This document shows positions 28,342 to 36,534 of a stretch of DNA of 64,000 bases, in pieces; position 1 is the first letter of the stretch; the number at the start of each line of letters is the position of its first letter. The position numbers and the translations under genes are program-made. Source of the stretch: Hyphomicrobium sp. (lineage in GTDB: Bacteria > Pseudomonadota > Alphaproteobacteria > Rhizobiales > Hyphomicrobiaceae); the NCBI GenBank assembly GCA_030148425.1, contig JASBTM010000008.1, positions 496,001 through 560,000 of the forward strand. Reading direction: 5' to 3'. The notes beneath the pieces were generated by a model. That model was given only the letters and a program-made list of their open reading frames with translations, had not been told where the DNA came from and did no database searches.

Positions 28342-29703
28342 CTATTCGCCGAACCAGAATTTCCAAGTTTCTTTCAACTTTTCCGAAATGGACTTCGGCG
28401 GCTGCGCGGGCAGCGCATCATCGGCGGCTTTCGCATTCGCGGCTGGCGCGGCTGCGGCGGGTGCCGCCGCGACAGGTGCAACGCCCGCAATCGTCTTGAC
28501 TGGCGACACCTCGGACGTCGCGACGTTCACGACCGGCTGAGGCGCAACGGACGAAGACACCGGCGCCGGAGCAGACACAGACGCTGAAGCTTGCGTTGGC
28601 GCTGTAGCTGGCAGCGCTGCCGGGTGTACCTCTGCGACGACAGGCGCATTTTGCTCGATTGAGGACTGTTTGCCCGGTGCCACCTCGCTTGGCGCGGCCG
28701 GAGCCTTCGGCGTCGTCGGAAACGCCGGAAGCGGGGCAGCTGCCGGAGACGCAGCCGCAGCATCGGGAGTTGGTGGCGGCGGCAATCCCTCAGGCTCACC
28801 CCCGGCCGAAGACGATGCCTCGGCGGCAGGCGGCGTCCCGCCGACTGTCTTGACGATGCTCGATACCGGCCGCTCCGCGCCGACCTGCGGCAGCCCCTTC
28901 GCTTCCTTCTCGATGGCCTGATCGTAGTCCGCGACCGTCGTCACCGGAGACTTGGCCGTCATGTGTACGATCTTGTAGCCCTTGGCCTTGAGCTCGGCGA
29001 GAAGCATCGGCACGGCCTTGGCGGTGGTCTTGTGAATGTCATGCATCAAGAGGATGCCTTTGCCCCTCTTGTCGAGTTTTTGCATGATCGATTTGACGAG
29101 ATGATCGGCCGTCTGCGGTTTGAAATCGAAGCTGTCGATGTCGGTCGAAAAGATCGCGATGTTGCGCTTGCCGAGATACGCGACGGCCTCCGGCGTATCG
29201 ACGAGCGTCGGAAAGCGGAAGAACGGCGCGATAGGGCCACCGACCGCACGATGCACGGCGCTGACGCCGCGCTCGATCTCGTCTTTCGCATCGTCGAACG
29301 ACTTGAGCTTGGCAATCGCCTTGTGGCTCCAGGTGTGTGAACCGACGGTATTTCCCGCCTTGGCCACTTCGCGGATGATCTCCGGATATCCAAGCGCCAT
29401 CTTGCCGATGGAAAAGAACGTCGCCTTCACGCACTCGTCGGATAGAGCCTTGAGCACAGCTTCCGTCGTGTATTTTTGCGGCCCGTCATCGAACGTCAGC
29501 ACGACTTCCTTGTCCTGCAGAAAATCGTAGGCCTTGTAGTGCTCCATCCCGAAGCCCGGTCCGCCCGTCGTATCGATTTCGACAGTGCGCGAAACGCCGA
29601 GCGTGCCCGCTCTCGGACACGTGCTCGCATCGTCAGCAAAAGCAGGAGGATGCCCGAGAAGCGCAACCGAGAAAATGGCGAGCCCCAACCGGCGAATGAC
29701 CAT
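28342..29703 (-). CDS. Secreted polysaccharide deacetylase with Pro/Ala-rich C-terminal tail
   Basis: 453 residues with a Sec signal peptide (LAIFSVALLGHPPAFADD). The NodB homology domain (about 60-255) shows VVLTFDDGP (general-base and metal Asp), SHTWSHKAI (metal His), FRFPTL, DIDSFDF and ILLMHDIHK (catalytic His). It would remove acetyl groups from N-acetylglucosamine or similar in periplasm or wall. Residues from about 300 are a low-complexity Ala/Pro/Ser/Val linker with the last 15 residues (SEKLKETWKFWFGE) amphipathic. The gene ends at a bidirectional terminator. Confidence 0.9.
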   Translation of the reverse strand: MVIRRLGLAIFSVALLGHPPAFADDASTCPRAGTLGVSRTVEIDTTGGPGFGMEHYKAYDFLQDKEVVLTFDDGPQKYTTEAVLKALSDECVKATFFSIGKMALGYPEIIREVAKAGNTVGSHTWSHKAIAKLKSFDDAKDEIERGVSAVHRAVGGPIAPFFRFPTLVDTPEAVAYLGKRNIAIFSTDIDSFDFKPQTADHLVKSIMQKLDKRGKGILLMHDIHKTTAKAVPMLLAELKAKGYKIVHMTAKSPVTTVADYDQAIEKEAKGLPQVGAERPVSSIVKTVGGTPPAAEASSSAGGEPEGLPPPPTPDAAAASPAAAPLPAFPTTPKAPAAPSEVAPGKQSSIEQNAPVVAEVHPAALPATAPTQASASVSAPAPVSSSVAPQPVVNVATSEVSPVKTIAGVAPVAAAPAAAAPAANAKAADDALPAQPPKSISEKLKETWKFWFGE

Positions 29704-29925
29704 GCGTTCCTCCCGTTTTTTGTTAACGAAGCCTAACAGACTCCCTCTCGCCCGGAAGCCCGGCCTGAAAATTCTGCAGGCTACGTCGCATTAGAGAGTC
29801 ACTATATCATCATATTAAGCATAACGATGCGGACATTCGAGGTTTTGCCGCATGGAAAGTTGCGAACCAAAAGCTCATCTCGAGAGTTTCCAGGCCGTAG
29901 GAACAGGAGCAACAAGAGTATTGTC

Positions 29926-30237
29926 ATGACGGGATTTTCTCGTGTCCTAATTGCAGCGACATTCGTTGTCGCCTCGGCTGCGGCCGTATCGAGCGCCAAT
30001 GCCGTGACGGTCGCAAAGCCCGCGGTCGCCGCCAACTCTTCAAACGTCGTTCAGGTCTATGACCGCTACGACAGGCGCTATCACCGCCGCTACTATCGTG
30101 GTCGCAACGTCGTCCGAGCGCCGTTCACTCGCGTGGAAAGCGGACGCCGGTCCGTCGTCGACGCACCGTTCGCGCACGTCTACAGCGGCCGCCGCGGCAC
30201 GCATGTAGTTGCCCCATTCGTCGACCTTTGGCGTTAG
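29926..30237 (+). CDS. Small secreted basic protein
   Basis: 103 residues from ATG 29926 (AGGAG site). A signal peptide (VLIAATFVVASAAAVSSANA) precedes a Tyr/Arg-rich segment (YDRYDRRYHRRYYRGRN) and a repeat of the motif APFxxVxSGRR (APFTRVESGRRSV / APFAHVYSGRRGT / APFVDLWR). Three copies of APF-V are visible. It is likely periplasmic or surface-bound; function unknown. Confidence 0.65.
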   Translation: MTGFSRVLIAATFVVASAAAVSSANAVTVAKPAVAANSSNVVQVYDRYDRRYHRRYYRGRNVVRAPFTRVESGRRSVVDAPFAHVYSGRRGTHVVAPFVDLWR

Positions 30238-30512
30238 GTGAAGCATCGGGGTTCCTATAGCGGCCCCACTGCTGAAGATCTGCAAACTTGGATGAGCGGG
30301 TCGCTTCAAACGGGCGCCCCGCTTTCCTATTTTCGGACACTCTTATTGCGCGTTCTCACGACGAGGATTTGGCTGCAAAATCATACCGCACCGCGGCGAA
30401 ACAATCCTGGCGTACTCGTCTGCTTGGACATAATGTATCCAAACTAGCGTGATTTAGACTGCCGAAGCGGGACGGGCCAAAGCAGTTCACATTTTTTGTT
30501 GGGGGTACACCG

Positions 30513-31031
30513 ATGTTCAACCGCGTAGCGACGCCGGATTCGCGCGTTGCAGAGCCAGCCAAAACTCTCACGCCGCACACGCCTTCGATGGCGCCAATCC
30601 CGGCGATGGCGCCGATCAAGGCGCCCGCTCCGCCGCTCTTTGGATCACCCATTCAGCAGTCTGCCTCGCCGATGGCCATCGACGCGCCGACATCTGTCCT
30701 CGGACAGGACATCACCATTTCTGGCCACCAGCTGGTCATCAAGACGAAGGGCTCGCTGCTCATCGCCGGACATATCCAGGGCGACGTGCACGGCGAAGCT
30801 GTGACGGTCGGTGAAACCGGCAGCGTCGTCGGAACGATCACTGCGCGCACCATCACCGTTCAAGGCGAAGTCAGCGGCGCGCTCAAGGGCACGTCGGTCA
30901 ACCTCAACGCCACGTCGCGCGTTGATGGCGATATCGTCAAGCAAACGCTTTCCATCGATGAAGGCGCCCAGTTCGACGGCAGCGTTCGCCGCGCGAAAGA
31001 CGCCAGCGAAGTCACCCCGGACCTCAACTAA
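30513..31031 (+). CDS. Bactofilin (second copy)
   Basis: 172 residues; an N-terminal 60-residue Pro-rich tail, then bactofilin beta-helix repeats (KGSLLIAGHIQGDVHG, GSVVGTITARTITVQGEVSGALKG, SRVDGDIVKQTLSIDEGAQFDGSVRRA). The C-terminal SIDEGAQFDGSVRR matches the SIEQGAMFEGKSRR of the first bactofilin at 2355-2864, so the two are paralogues. The gene stands alone with a terminator after it. The start follows GGGGGTACACCG. Confidence 0.92.
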   Translation: MFNRVATPDSRVAEPAKTLTPHTPSMAPIPAMAPIKAPAPPLFGSPIQQSASPMAIDAPTSVLGQDITISGHQLVIKTKGSLLIAGHIQGDVHGEAVTVGETGSVVGTITARTITVQGEVSGALKGTSVNLNATSRVDGDIVKQTLSIDEGAQFDGSVRRAKDASEVTPDLN

Positions 31032-31053
31032 AGCTGCCTTCGGCGGCTTTTTT
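31031..31053 (+). terminator. Terminator of the second bactofilin gene
   Basis: AAGCTGCC-TTC-GGCGGCTT (one T-G pair), running directly into T residues, beginning at the stop codon. Confidence 0.8.
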
Positions 31054-31132
31054 CATGACCGTACGGCGACGATCGCAACAAAGCGGTCGCCGCCGTTTTC
31101 ATATGCGGCCTGCTCGGCGCCGACGCTCCGGC

Positions 31133-31441
31133 TTAAAACACGCTTCGCACGCCGGGATTGACCTCGTCGCAAGCTTCTTTGATCCGGATGTCCTGGCCGA
31201 TGAAGCGGCAGAGACGCTGCTTGAACAACGGATCGTTGCGGACCTTGTCTGCAGTCGCACTGAAGCCATAGGTATGCGCCACCTCCGCGACGTACGCGTC
31301 GCGGCAATAGGGCGTCGATATCCATGAGCCCTGCACCATCTGAAAGCCCTTGTTACAGGCAATCTTTGCTTCCGCCGAAGTGGCGGCAACCGCTAGGAAA
31401 ACACCCGCCGCACTGGCAACGATCAATGCACGTGGAGACAT
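31133..31441 (-). CDS. Small secreted four-cysteine protein
   Basis: 102 residues with a cleavable signal peptide (ALIVASAAGVFLAVAATSAEA). The mature 80 residues have Cys in KIACNK, TPYCRD, QRLCRF and KEACDE, suiting two disulphides, and alternate charged helices. It resembles a family of short exported proteins in Hyphomicrobiales with unknown role. It is convergent with the bactofilin gene and divergent from corA. Confidence 0.68.
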   Translation of the reverse strand: MSPRALIVASAAGVFLAVAATSAEAKIACNKGFQMVQGSWISTPYCRDAYVAEVAHTYGFSATADKVRNDPLFKQRLCRFIGQDIRIKEACDEVNPGVRSVF

Positions 31442-31546
31442 GTGGCCGCTCCATTAAGATTTCATTCGGCATCTGCCCGTTCGTCGCACCAACGCAACTC
31501 AATTCCCTCATTTAGCAGACTTGCAGAGAGTCGGTTGACGTGAAAA

Positions 31547-31586
31547 GGGTGCGCCCGGCCGAAACCGGCTGAGCGCACCCGCGTTT
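31547..31586 (+). promoter_or_regulatory. Terminator-like hairpin in the corA leader
   Basis: GGGTGCGC (31547-31554) pairs with GCGCACCC (31573-31580), enclosing CCGG/CCGG; GCGTTTTATC follows. A TTGACG at 31534-31539 might be the -35 part of a promoter, which would put the hairpin inside the corA transcript as an attenuator. No plus-strand gene upstream would need a terminator here. Confidence 0.45.
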
Positions 31587-31628
31587 TATCACCCGCGCCG
31601 CATGTCAGACGTGACGAGGTTCAAATCA

Positions 31629-32594
31629 ATGATAACGATCTATGACGCTGCCGGTGGCAAACTAATCCAGCGGACGGAAACCGGCGACATCACGACATCC
31701 GTGTGGATCGACCTCGTCAATCCCGGCGAAGACGAGGATAAGGCCATCGAGCAGGCGCTCGGCATCGAAATTCCGACCCGCTCCGAGATGCGCGAGATCG
31801 AAGCCTCGAACCGCTTCTATACCGAGAACGGCGCGTACTACATGACGAGCATTATCCTGCATCACAACGCGCAGGATGTGCCGCTGACCTCCGTCGTGAC
31901 TTTCATTCTTTCCGGCCCCCACCTCGTGACGGTGCGATACGCTGAGCCCCGGGCCTTTCCAATTTATGTCGCGCGCGCCGCGAAGGGCGATGTCGATTGC
32001 GTGACGGGCGCGGGCGTCATGATCGGCCTGCTCGAAATGCTTATCGAGCGCGAAGCCGACCTGATCGAGCGCGTGCAGGATGAAGTCGAGCGCATCGCGC
32101 CGCTTGTGTTCGCCCAGAAGGGCCAGAACGCCCATGCTCGGCGGCTCGACGTGCTCCTCCGAACCGTCGGCAAGGAAGGCGATATCACGGCGCGAGCCCA
32201 GGAAAGCGCCAACTCGCTGCATCGTCTCTCGCTCTATTTCGCCAACGCCGCCCGCGAGCGCAAAGACGACGCGCGTGTGATGGGGCGCATCGAAGCCTCC
32301 AATCATGACATCCTGTCGTTGATGGAAAGCATGCGCTTTTTATCGTCGCGCACCGCTTTTCTTCTCGACGCGACGCTCGGCATGATTTCGACCGAGCAGA
32401 ACCAGATCATCAAGCTTTTCTCGGTCATGGCCGTGATGCTGATGCCGCCGACTCTCGTCGCCTCGATCTACGGCATGAACTTCAAAGTCATGCCCGAGCT
32501 GGATTTTCCGTACGGCTATCCGATGGCACTCGGCCTTATGTTCATCTCCGGGTTGGTCCCCTTCATCTATTTCAAGAAAAAGGGCTGGCTCTGA
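31629..32594 (+). CDS. corA: CorA-family magnesium/cobalt transporter
   Basis: 321 residues from ATG 31629 (GAGG site; an in-frame ATG at 31602 has none). A long cytoplasmic domain with helices rich in Glu is followed by two membrane helices at the C-terminus; the GMN signature (YGMNFKVMPE, residues 282-284) lies between them. It forms a homopentameric Mg2+ channel in the inner membrane. The last residues FKKKGWL form the usual basic tail. It ends two bases before the chromate transporter stop codon on the opposite strand. Confidence 0.93.
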   Translation: MITIYDAAGGKLIQRTETGDITTSVWIDLVNPGEDEDKAIEQALGIEIPTRSEMREIEASNRFYTENGAYYMTSIILHHNAQDVPLTSVVTFILSGPHLVTVRYAEPRAFPIYVARAAKGDVDCVTGAGVMIGLLEMLIEREADLIERVQDEVERIAPLVFAQKGQNAHARRLDVLLRTVGKEGDITARAQESANSLHRLSLYFANAARERKDDARVMGRIEASNHDILSLMESMRFLSSRTAFLLDATLGMISTEQNQIIKLFSVMAVMLMPPTLVASIYGMNFKVMPELDFPYGYPMALGLMFISGLVPFIYFKKKGWL

Positions 32595-32596
32595 CA

Positions 32597-33928
32597 CTAC
32601 GTCAGACTTGCGATGACGAGAGAGACGGCGGCGGCCACGGCGAGCGTGGTCACGATGCCTGCGCGCATGATGAACAACAGTCCCGCCGCCAGCAGCGCCA
32701 ATCCTACAGCGATCCAGTCGAGACTGGCGACGTCGGGAACATCGAGCCGCAATGGCCCGAGCGTCACCTCGGATCGGGTGCGAAAGAAAACGTGCAACGC
32801 AAACCATAGCGATAGATTGAAGATCACGCCGACCACCGCCGCTGTGATCGCAGCAAGCGCCGACCTCAGCGACGGCACCGATTTCAGCCATTCGACATAA
32901 GGCGCGCCGGCAAACACGAAGAGAAAGCACGGTGCGAAGGTCGCCCAGAGCGTGACAGCCGCGCCGAGCACGCCATAGAGAAGCGCCGGTTCACCGCCAT
33001 GACGGTAAGAAGCAATGAAGCCGACGAACTCGGTCACCAGGATCAGCGGCCCGGGCGTCGTCTCCGCAAGTCCAAGTCCGTCCAGCATCTCGCCGGGTTT
33101 CAGCCAGCCGTAGGTCTCGACAACATCCTGCGCCATGTACGCGAGCACGGCATAGGCCCCGCCGAACGTGACGACGGCGAGATTCGAGAAGAAGAGCGCA
33201 AGCCGCGTTAAGACGTGATCGAATCCGAATGCCAGGGCGACCGCGACGAGCGGCAGCAGCCAGATCCCGATCCCGATTAAAATGGTTCGCGCCGTAACCC
33301 CCGGCTCCACTGTCGAGGCGCTACGCCCACCCAGGCTCGGTTCGCGCGGCGCAGAGAGGCCTCGGCAATACCCGATGAGGCCTGCTGCGATCACGATCAA
33401 AGGAAACGGCACCTTGAAAAGAAAAATCGCCAGAAACGACGTGGCCGCGATCAGCCAATCGAGCCCTCCCTTCAACGATCGCCCGGCGATCCGCAGAAGA
33501 GCCTCGACGACGACGGCCAGCACTGCGGCTTTGATGCCCTCGAAGACGGCGGCGACCATCGGCACCGCGCCGAAGTTCGCATAGAGGATCGCAATCGCGA
33601 GAATGACCACCGCACCCGGCGCGACGAACAAGAGCCCCGCCGTGAGGCCGCCTCGGATGCCATGCAGCCGCCAGCCTGCATACGTCGCAAGTTGCATAGC
33701 CTCAGGGCCGGGAAGCAGAGTGCAGAAGTTCAGCGCCAGCAGAAACGTCTCCTCGTCGAGCCAGCGCTTCTGATCGACGAGCACCTTGTGCATCATCGCG
33801 ATCTGGCCGGCCGGACCGCCGAACGAGGTAAGCCCTATGCGCGCCCAGACGCGCCGCGCTTCCTGTAAAGATGGCGAGAGAGCACCCGGCCGCAAATCGC
33901 GCGGCGTCGGCTGGGCATGGTCCGTCAT
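32597..33928 (-). CDS. chrA: Chromate transporter ChrA family (two-domain)
   Basis: 443 residues with ten or more hydrophobic segments and the two homologous halves typical of long-chain CHR proteins. The N-half signature FGGPAGQIAMMHKVLVDQKRW is strong and FGGAYAVLAYMAQDVVETYG is its partner in the C-half; the GPEAMQLATYAGWRLHG and TPGPLILVTEFVGFIASY segments match. These proteins export chromate in exchange for protons, or have a related anion role. It is convergent with corA. Confidence 0.9.
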   Translation of the reverse strand: MTDHAQPTPRDLRPGALSPSLQEARRVWARIGLTSFGGPAGQIAMMHKVLVDQKRWLDEETFLLALNFCTLLPGPEAMQLATYAGWRLHGIRGGLTAGLLFVAPGAVVILAIAILYANFGAVPMVAAVFEGIKAAVLAVVVEALLRIAGRSLKGGLDWLIAATSFLAIFLFKVPFPLIVIAAGLIGYCRGLSAPREPSLGGRSASTVEPGVTARTILIGIGIWLLPLVAVALAFGFDHVLTRLALFFSNLAVVTFGGAYAVLAYMAQDVVETYGWLKPGEMLDGLGLAETTPGPLILVTEFVGFIASYRHGGEPALLYGVLGAAVTLWATFAPCFLFVFAGAPYVEWLKSVPSLRSALAAITAAVVGVIFNLSLWFALHVFFRTRSEVTLGPLRLDVPDVASLDWIAVGLALLAAGLLFIMRAGIVTTLAVAAAVSLVIASLT

Positions 33929-34265
33929 CGCAATCCCCTGGAGCGGTCGGCGCGGCGTCTCTGGTAAATAATCGAGCGCGAAAAAACGAGAATAACTGCT
34001 TTTCAGCAGCCCAGCGCAGCAACTTCGATAGGGTCTCCACGACCATTAAGTGCCGAACGCAACGCGGGAAAATGGCGTATGCAGATATTCTATCTATGCC
34101 AGTCGGCCTAGGTAACTGAATGGTAAACAAAAAGATGGCGAAGGCCGCGTTAAGATTTTCGTTCCCTAAATAATCGTCGACTTCTGCGACCTGGCGTCGC
34201 GCAACTTAAGGATGCACTTAAAATAAATGTTATTTTTCTGAAGGTTACCAATTATGGTTAAAAAG
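33929..34265. other. Intergenic region upstream of the rlpA leader
   Basis: About 340 bp with low coding signal. It includes an AT-rich patch around 34205-34260 (AAGGATGCACTTAAAATAAATG and following) that could hold a promoter for the leader described next. I see no gene. Confidence 0.4.
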
Positions 34266-34550
34266 AGATGCGATCCGCGGGTTGACCTGACGGCCGTCCC
34301 GATGCTCGTTGGCGGCTGCCAGGACGGGGGTATCCCCAGTCAACAGCACGGGCAGCAGTACGAACTGGGTTCTGGAGTTCTATTACGGGTCACACGGGGT
34401 TTGCAAAACCAACGGGCAACTTTCTCCCAATCTTGAACAACGGTGCCGCCACCGAGGCGGTTGACCCGTGGTCGCCATAGCTGATCACGGGCGGGGGAAA
34501 CCGCTCATTCGACCTGTAACCACTGCTGCTCCTTGATGAAGGAGTGCATT
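34266..34550 (+). promoter_or_regulatory. Long structured 5' leader of rlpA (candidate regulatory RNA)
   Basis: Several clear helices: GTTGAC (34281-34286) with GTCAAC (34339-34344) enclosing CCGTCC (34294-34299) with GGACGG (34322-34327); GGTTT-GCA-AAACC (34398-34410); GCGGTT (34457-34462) with AACCGC (34499-34504) enclosing CCCGTG (34465-34470) with CACGGG (34486-34491). The stretch ends at the GAAGGAG ribosome site of the gene. It does not match the TPP, c-di-GMP-I or ydaO core motifs that I tried by eye. Confidence 0.45.
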
Positions 34551-35087
34551 ATGCGTTCGACTTTTGCCGCAGCGGCATTGGCCTTGGCGGGTATCACGGC
34601 AGCAGCCATGCCCGCAGACGCGCATTCGAAGTGTGATGGTTCGCGTTATGCCTGCGGATCTTCGCACCACAAAGCTAAAGCGACCTATCGCAAGTCTTCC
34701 TACAAGTCCTACCACAAATCTTCGAACTCCCGGTACGCCTATCAGGGATCTCGGAAACACTATGCACAGGGTTCGTCGCGCAAGCGCCACTACGCAAGCG
34801 GCGGCGGCTCGGGCGGCGGAATGGCGTCCTACTACTGGCAGGGCCAGCAGACCGCTTCGGGCGTACGCTTCAATCCTGATGGTCTGACGGCCGCTCACCG
34901 CTCGCTGCCGTTCGGCACGCGCGTCCGCGTCACCAACCAGTCCAACGGCCAGTCGGTTGTCGTCGTGATCAACGACCGCGGACCGTTCGTCGGCGGCCGC
35001 GTCATCGATCTTTCGCGCGGCGCTGCGCGGGCGATCAACATGACCGGTCAGGGCGTTGCACGCGTTTCGCTGCAAGTCCTCAACTGA
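34551..35087 (+). CDS. RlpA-like protein, first of two, with altered catalytic site
   Basis: 178 residues from ATG 34551 (AAGGAG). Signal peptide to about 24, a Lys/Ser/Tyr/His-rich tether (about 25-85), then the double-psi beta-barrel (about 92-176; [18 protein letters not shown] and [19 protein letters not shown]). RlpA enzymes cut naked glycan strands as lytic transglycosylases. In this protein the glutamate and aspartate of the TANGE-x-FD motif are Val105 and Asn108 while His116 remains, so enzyme activity is doubtful. It has a strong terminator after it and a paralogue 118 bp downstream. Confidence 0.85.
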   Translation: MRSTFAAAALALAGITAAAMPADAHSKCDGSRYACGSSHHKAKATYRKSSYKSYHKSSNSRYAYQGSRKHYAQGSSRKRHYASGGGSGGGMASYYWQGQQTASGVRFNPDGLTAAHRSLPFGTRVRVTNQSNGQSVVVVINDRGPFVGGRVIDLSRGAARAINMTGQGVARVSLQVLN

Positions 35088-35110
35088 TCAGAGACTTATG
35101 CTCTGAATAA

Positions 35111-35153
35111 ACGTTCGGGAGGCGTTGATAACCAACGCCTCCCGACGTTTTTT
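35111..35153 (+). terminator. Terminator between the two rlpA-like genes
   Basis: CGGGAGGCGTTG-ATAAC-CAACGCCTCCCG, a perfect 12-base stem extended by outer ACGT/ACGT, followed by a six-T run. It separates transcription of the two paralogues. Confidence 0.92.
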
Positions 35154-35205
35154 CGCCATTAGAATCGTCATATTAGCGAGGATTCGGGGGTCGGTTCCGG
35201 GGGGA

Positions 35206-35943
35206 ATGTGCGTGCGCCGAGGCATTCGTGTTGCTTATGCTATTGCTTTAGCTGGTCCGGCCATCTTGGCAGGGAGTGCAGTGTTAAAGGCCCAGTCGCT
35301 GTCTGAGGCTCAATCTGTATTCAACATCCAGCCTTCAGCGAATCTCGCTCCATCGGATACGCAGCCTCCGTCGAATACCCTTGCTGCGCCCAATTCCCTG
35401 CTTCCATCCAATACGCTGGCGGCACCCGCTGCCCCTGTCGGTGCAGCCGTTGGTGCCTGGTCAACGATCACCGCGACTGATCCGCCGAAGCCCACCGCCA
35501 AATTCGATCATTGGAAGGCCAAGATCACCTTCTTGCGACCCTCGTTCGGTCCGAAGGCCAAGGCCGCCGAAGCTCACCATGCCATGAAGGGACTTGCCTC
35601 CTTCTACGGAACGGGCACGCACACCGCCACGGGCGAAGCGTTCGATCCCCGAGGGCTGACGGCCGCCCACCGCACTCTGCCGTTCGGCACGCGGGTCCGC
35701 GTTACGCGGGTCGACAACGGCGAAAGCATCATCGTTCGCATCAACGACCGCGGCCCCTTCAAACCTGGCCGCGTGATCGACCTGTCACAGCGCGCCGCCG
35801 AAGACCTACGCATCACCGATAAAGGCCTCGCGGCGGTAAAACTCGAAGTCGTCGACCGGGAAGATCCGCCTCGTGTTGTCGATGCCCAGCCTATTGCGCC
35901 ACACGTCGTCGAAAATGTCGCTCAGCGCTCGCTGCGCCGGTAG
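35206..35943 (+). CDS. rlpA: RlpA-like septal ring lytic transglycosylase, second copy
   Basis: 245 residues from ATG 35206 (the site GGGGGGA is very close, so GTG 35212 is possible). A hydrophobic N-terminus (AYAIALAGPAILAGSAVL) is followed by a low-complexity Ser/Pro/Ala linker to about 125 and the double-psi beta-barrel (about 129-225). The catalytic triad of RlpA type is complete: Glu144, Asp147, His155 in TATGEAFDPRGLTAAH, with INDRGPFKPGRVIDLS after it. Its 3' end overlaps the opposite-strand LprI-like gene by 22 bases. Confidence 0.88.
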   Translation: MCVRRGIRVAYAIALAGPAILAGSAVLKAQSLSEAQSVFNIQPSANLAPSDTQPPSNTLAAPNSLLPSNTLAAPAAPVGAAVGAWSTITATDPPKPTAKFDHWKAKITFLRPSFGPKAKAAEAHHAMKGLASFYGTGTHTATGEAFDPRGLTAAHRTLPFGTRVRVTRVDNGESIIVRINDRGPFKPGRVIDLSQRAAEDLRITDKGLAAVKLEVVDREDPPRVVDAQPIAPHVVENVAQRSLRR

Positions 35944-36305
35944 GCCTGCTCGAGCCGGGATTCTAGAACGCTGATCTGATCGAGATACGCGCCCTTGATG
36001 CATTCGACATCGCGGCCGCAGCTATCGCGCGCGTCCAGAAACTGGCGCTGATACGCCTTGATGTCGTTGCGCTGATAGCGGCTGCCCGATGCTGCCTTGA
36101 GATCGGCATAGAGGGCGCTCATCCGTTCATCGAGAGCCGAAAGACGGTCACTGCCGCAGATCGCACGCTCCGAAGCAAACTCGGCATTCCGGCAATCGAA
36201 CTCTTGCGCCGCCGCCGGACGCACGCTGCCTGCCATAGCGGCTAGGGTGAGCAGCGCGCCGGCCGAAATCGCCGCCGCCAGCTTCAAAGTGATCGTGTCC
36301 GACAT
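35922..36305 (-). CDS. LprI-like secreted protein (DUF1311)
   Basis: 127 residues from ATG 36305 (GAGGAG ribosome site; a Met three codons upstream would have no spacing). A signal peptide ends near AAAQE, then the DUF1311/LprI motif DCRNAEFASERAICGSDRLSALDERMSALYADL, and Cys residues in SCGRDVECIKG. Family members inhibit lysozyme in some bacteria. It overlaps the rlpA gene tail to tail, so the two transcripts are antisense over 22 bases. Confidence 0.82.
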   Translation of the reverse strand: MSDTITLKLAAAISAGALLTLAAMAGSVRPAAAQEFDCRNAEFASERAICGSDRLSALDERMSALYADLKAASGSRYQRNDIKAYQRQFLDARDSCGRDVECIKGAYLDQISVLESRLEQAYRRSER

Positions 36306-36534
36306 GGTGCCCATCTCCTCGGTTTCGCACTGATCTCGTGCGCGGTGCCGCCCCAGCGGCGACGACGGGAAGAGTGCCGAAATCGCATTGGAAACATGAG
36401 CCCGTTAACCGCCACCCGGCGGCAATCGGCAGAAGCTGGAATTTGGCGGCCGATTCCGATTGCTTCCGACCGGCAAGAATCGGTAATTTCCGGCAACGGC
36501 GGCGTTCATCGTCACGCATCGGAATCCGTAGTCC

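Noticed and set aside
34254..34436. A 60-codon plus-strand frame upstream of rlpA
   Set aside because: It crosses the structured leader stems and has no homologous features; stems suggest RNA rather than protein.
34266..34550. Leader of rlpA as a ydaO (c-di-AMP) riboswitch, which can precede rlpA in some bacteria
   Set aside because: The conserved CCGACAGCTAACC and related blocks of that riboswitch are not present.
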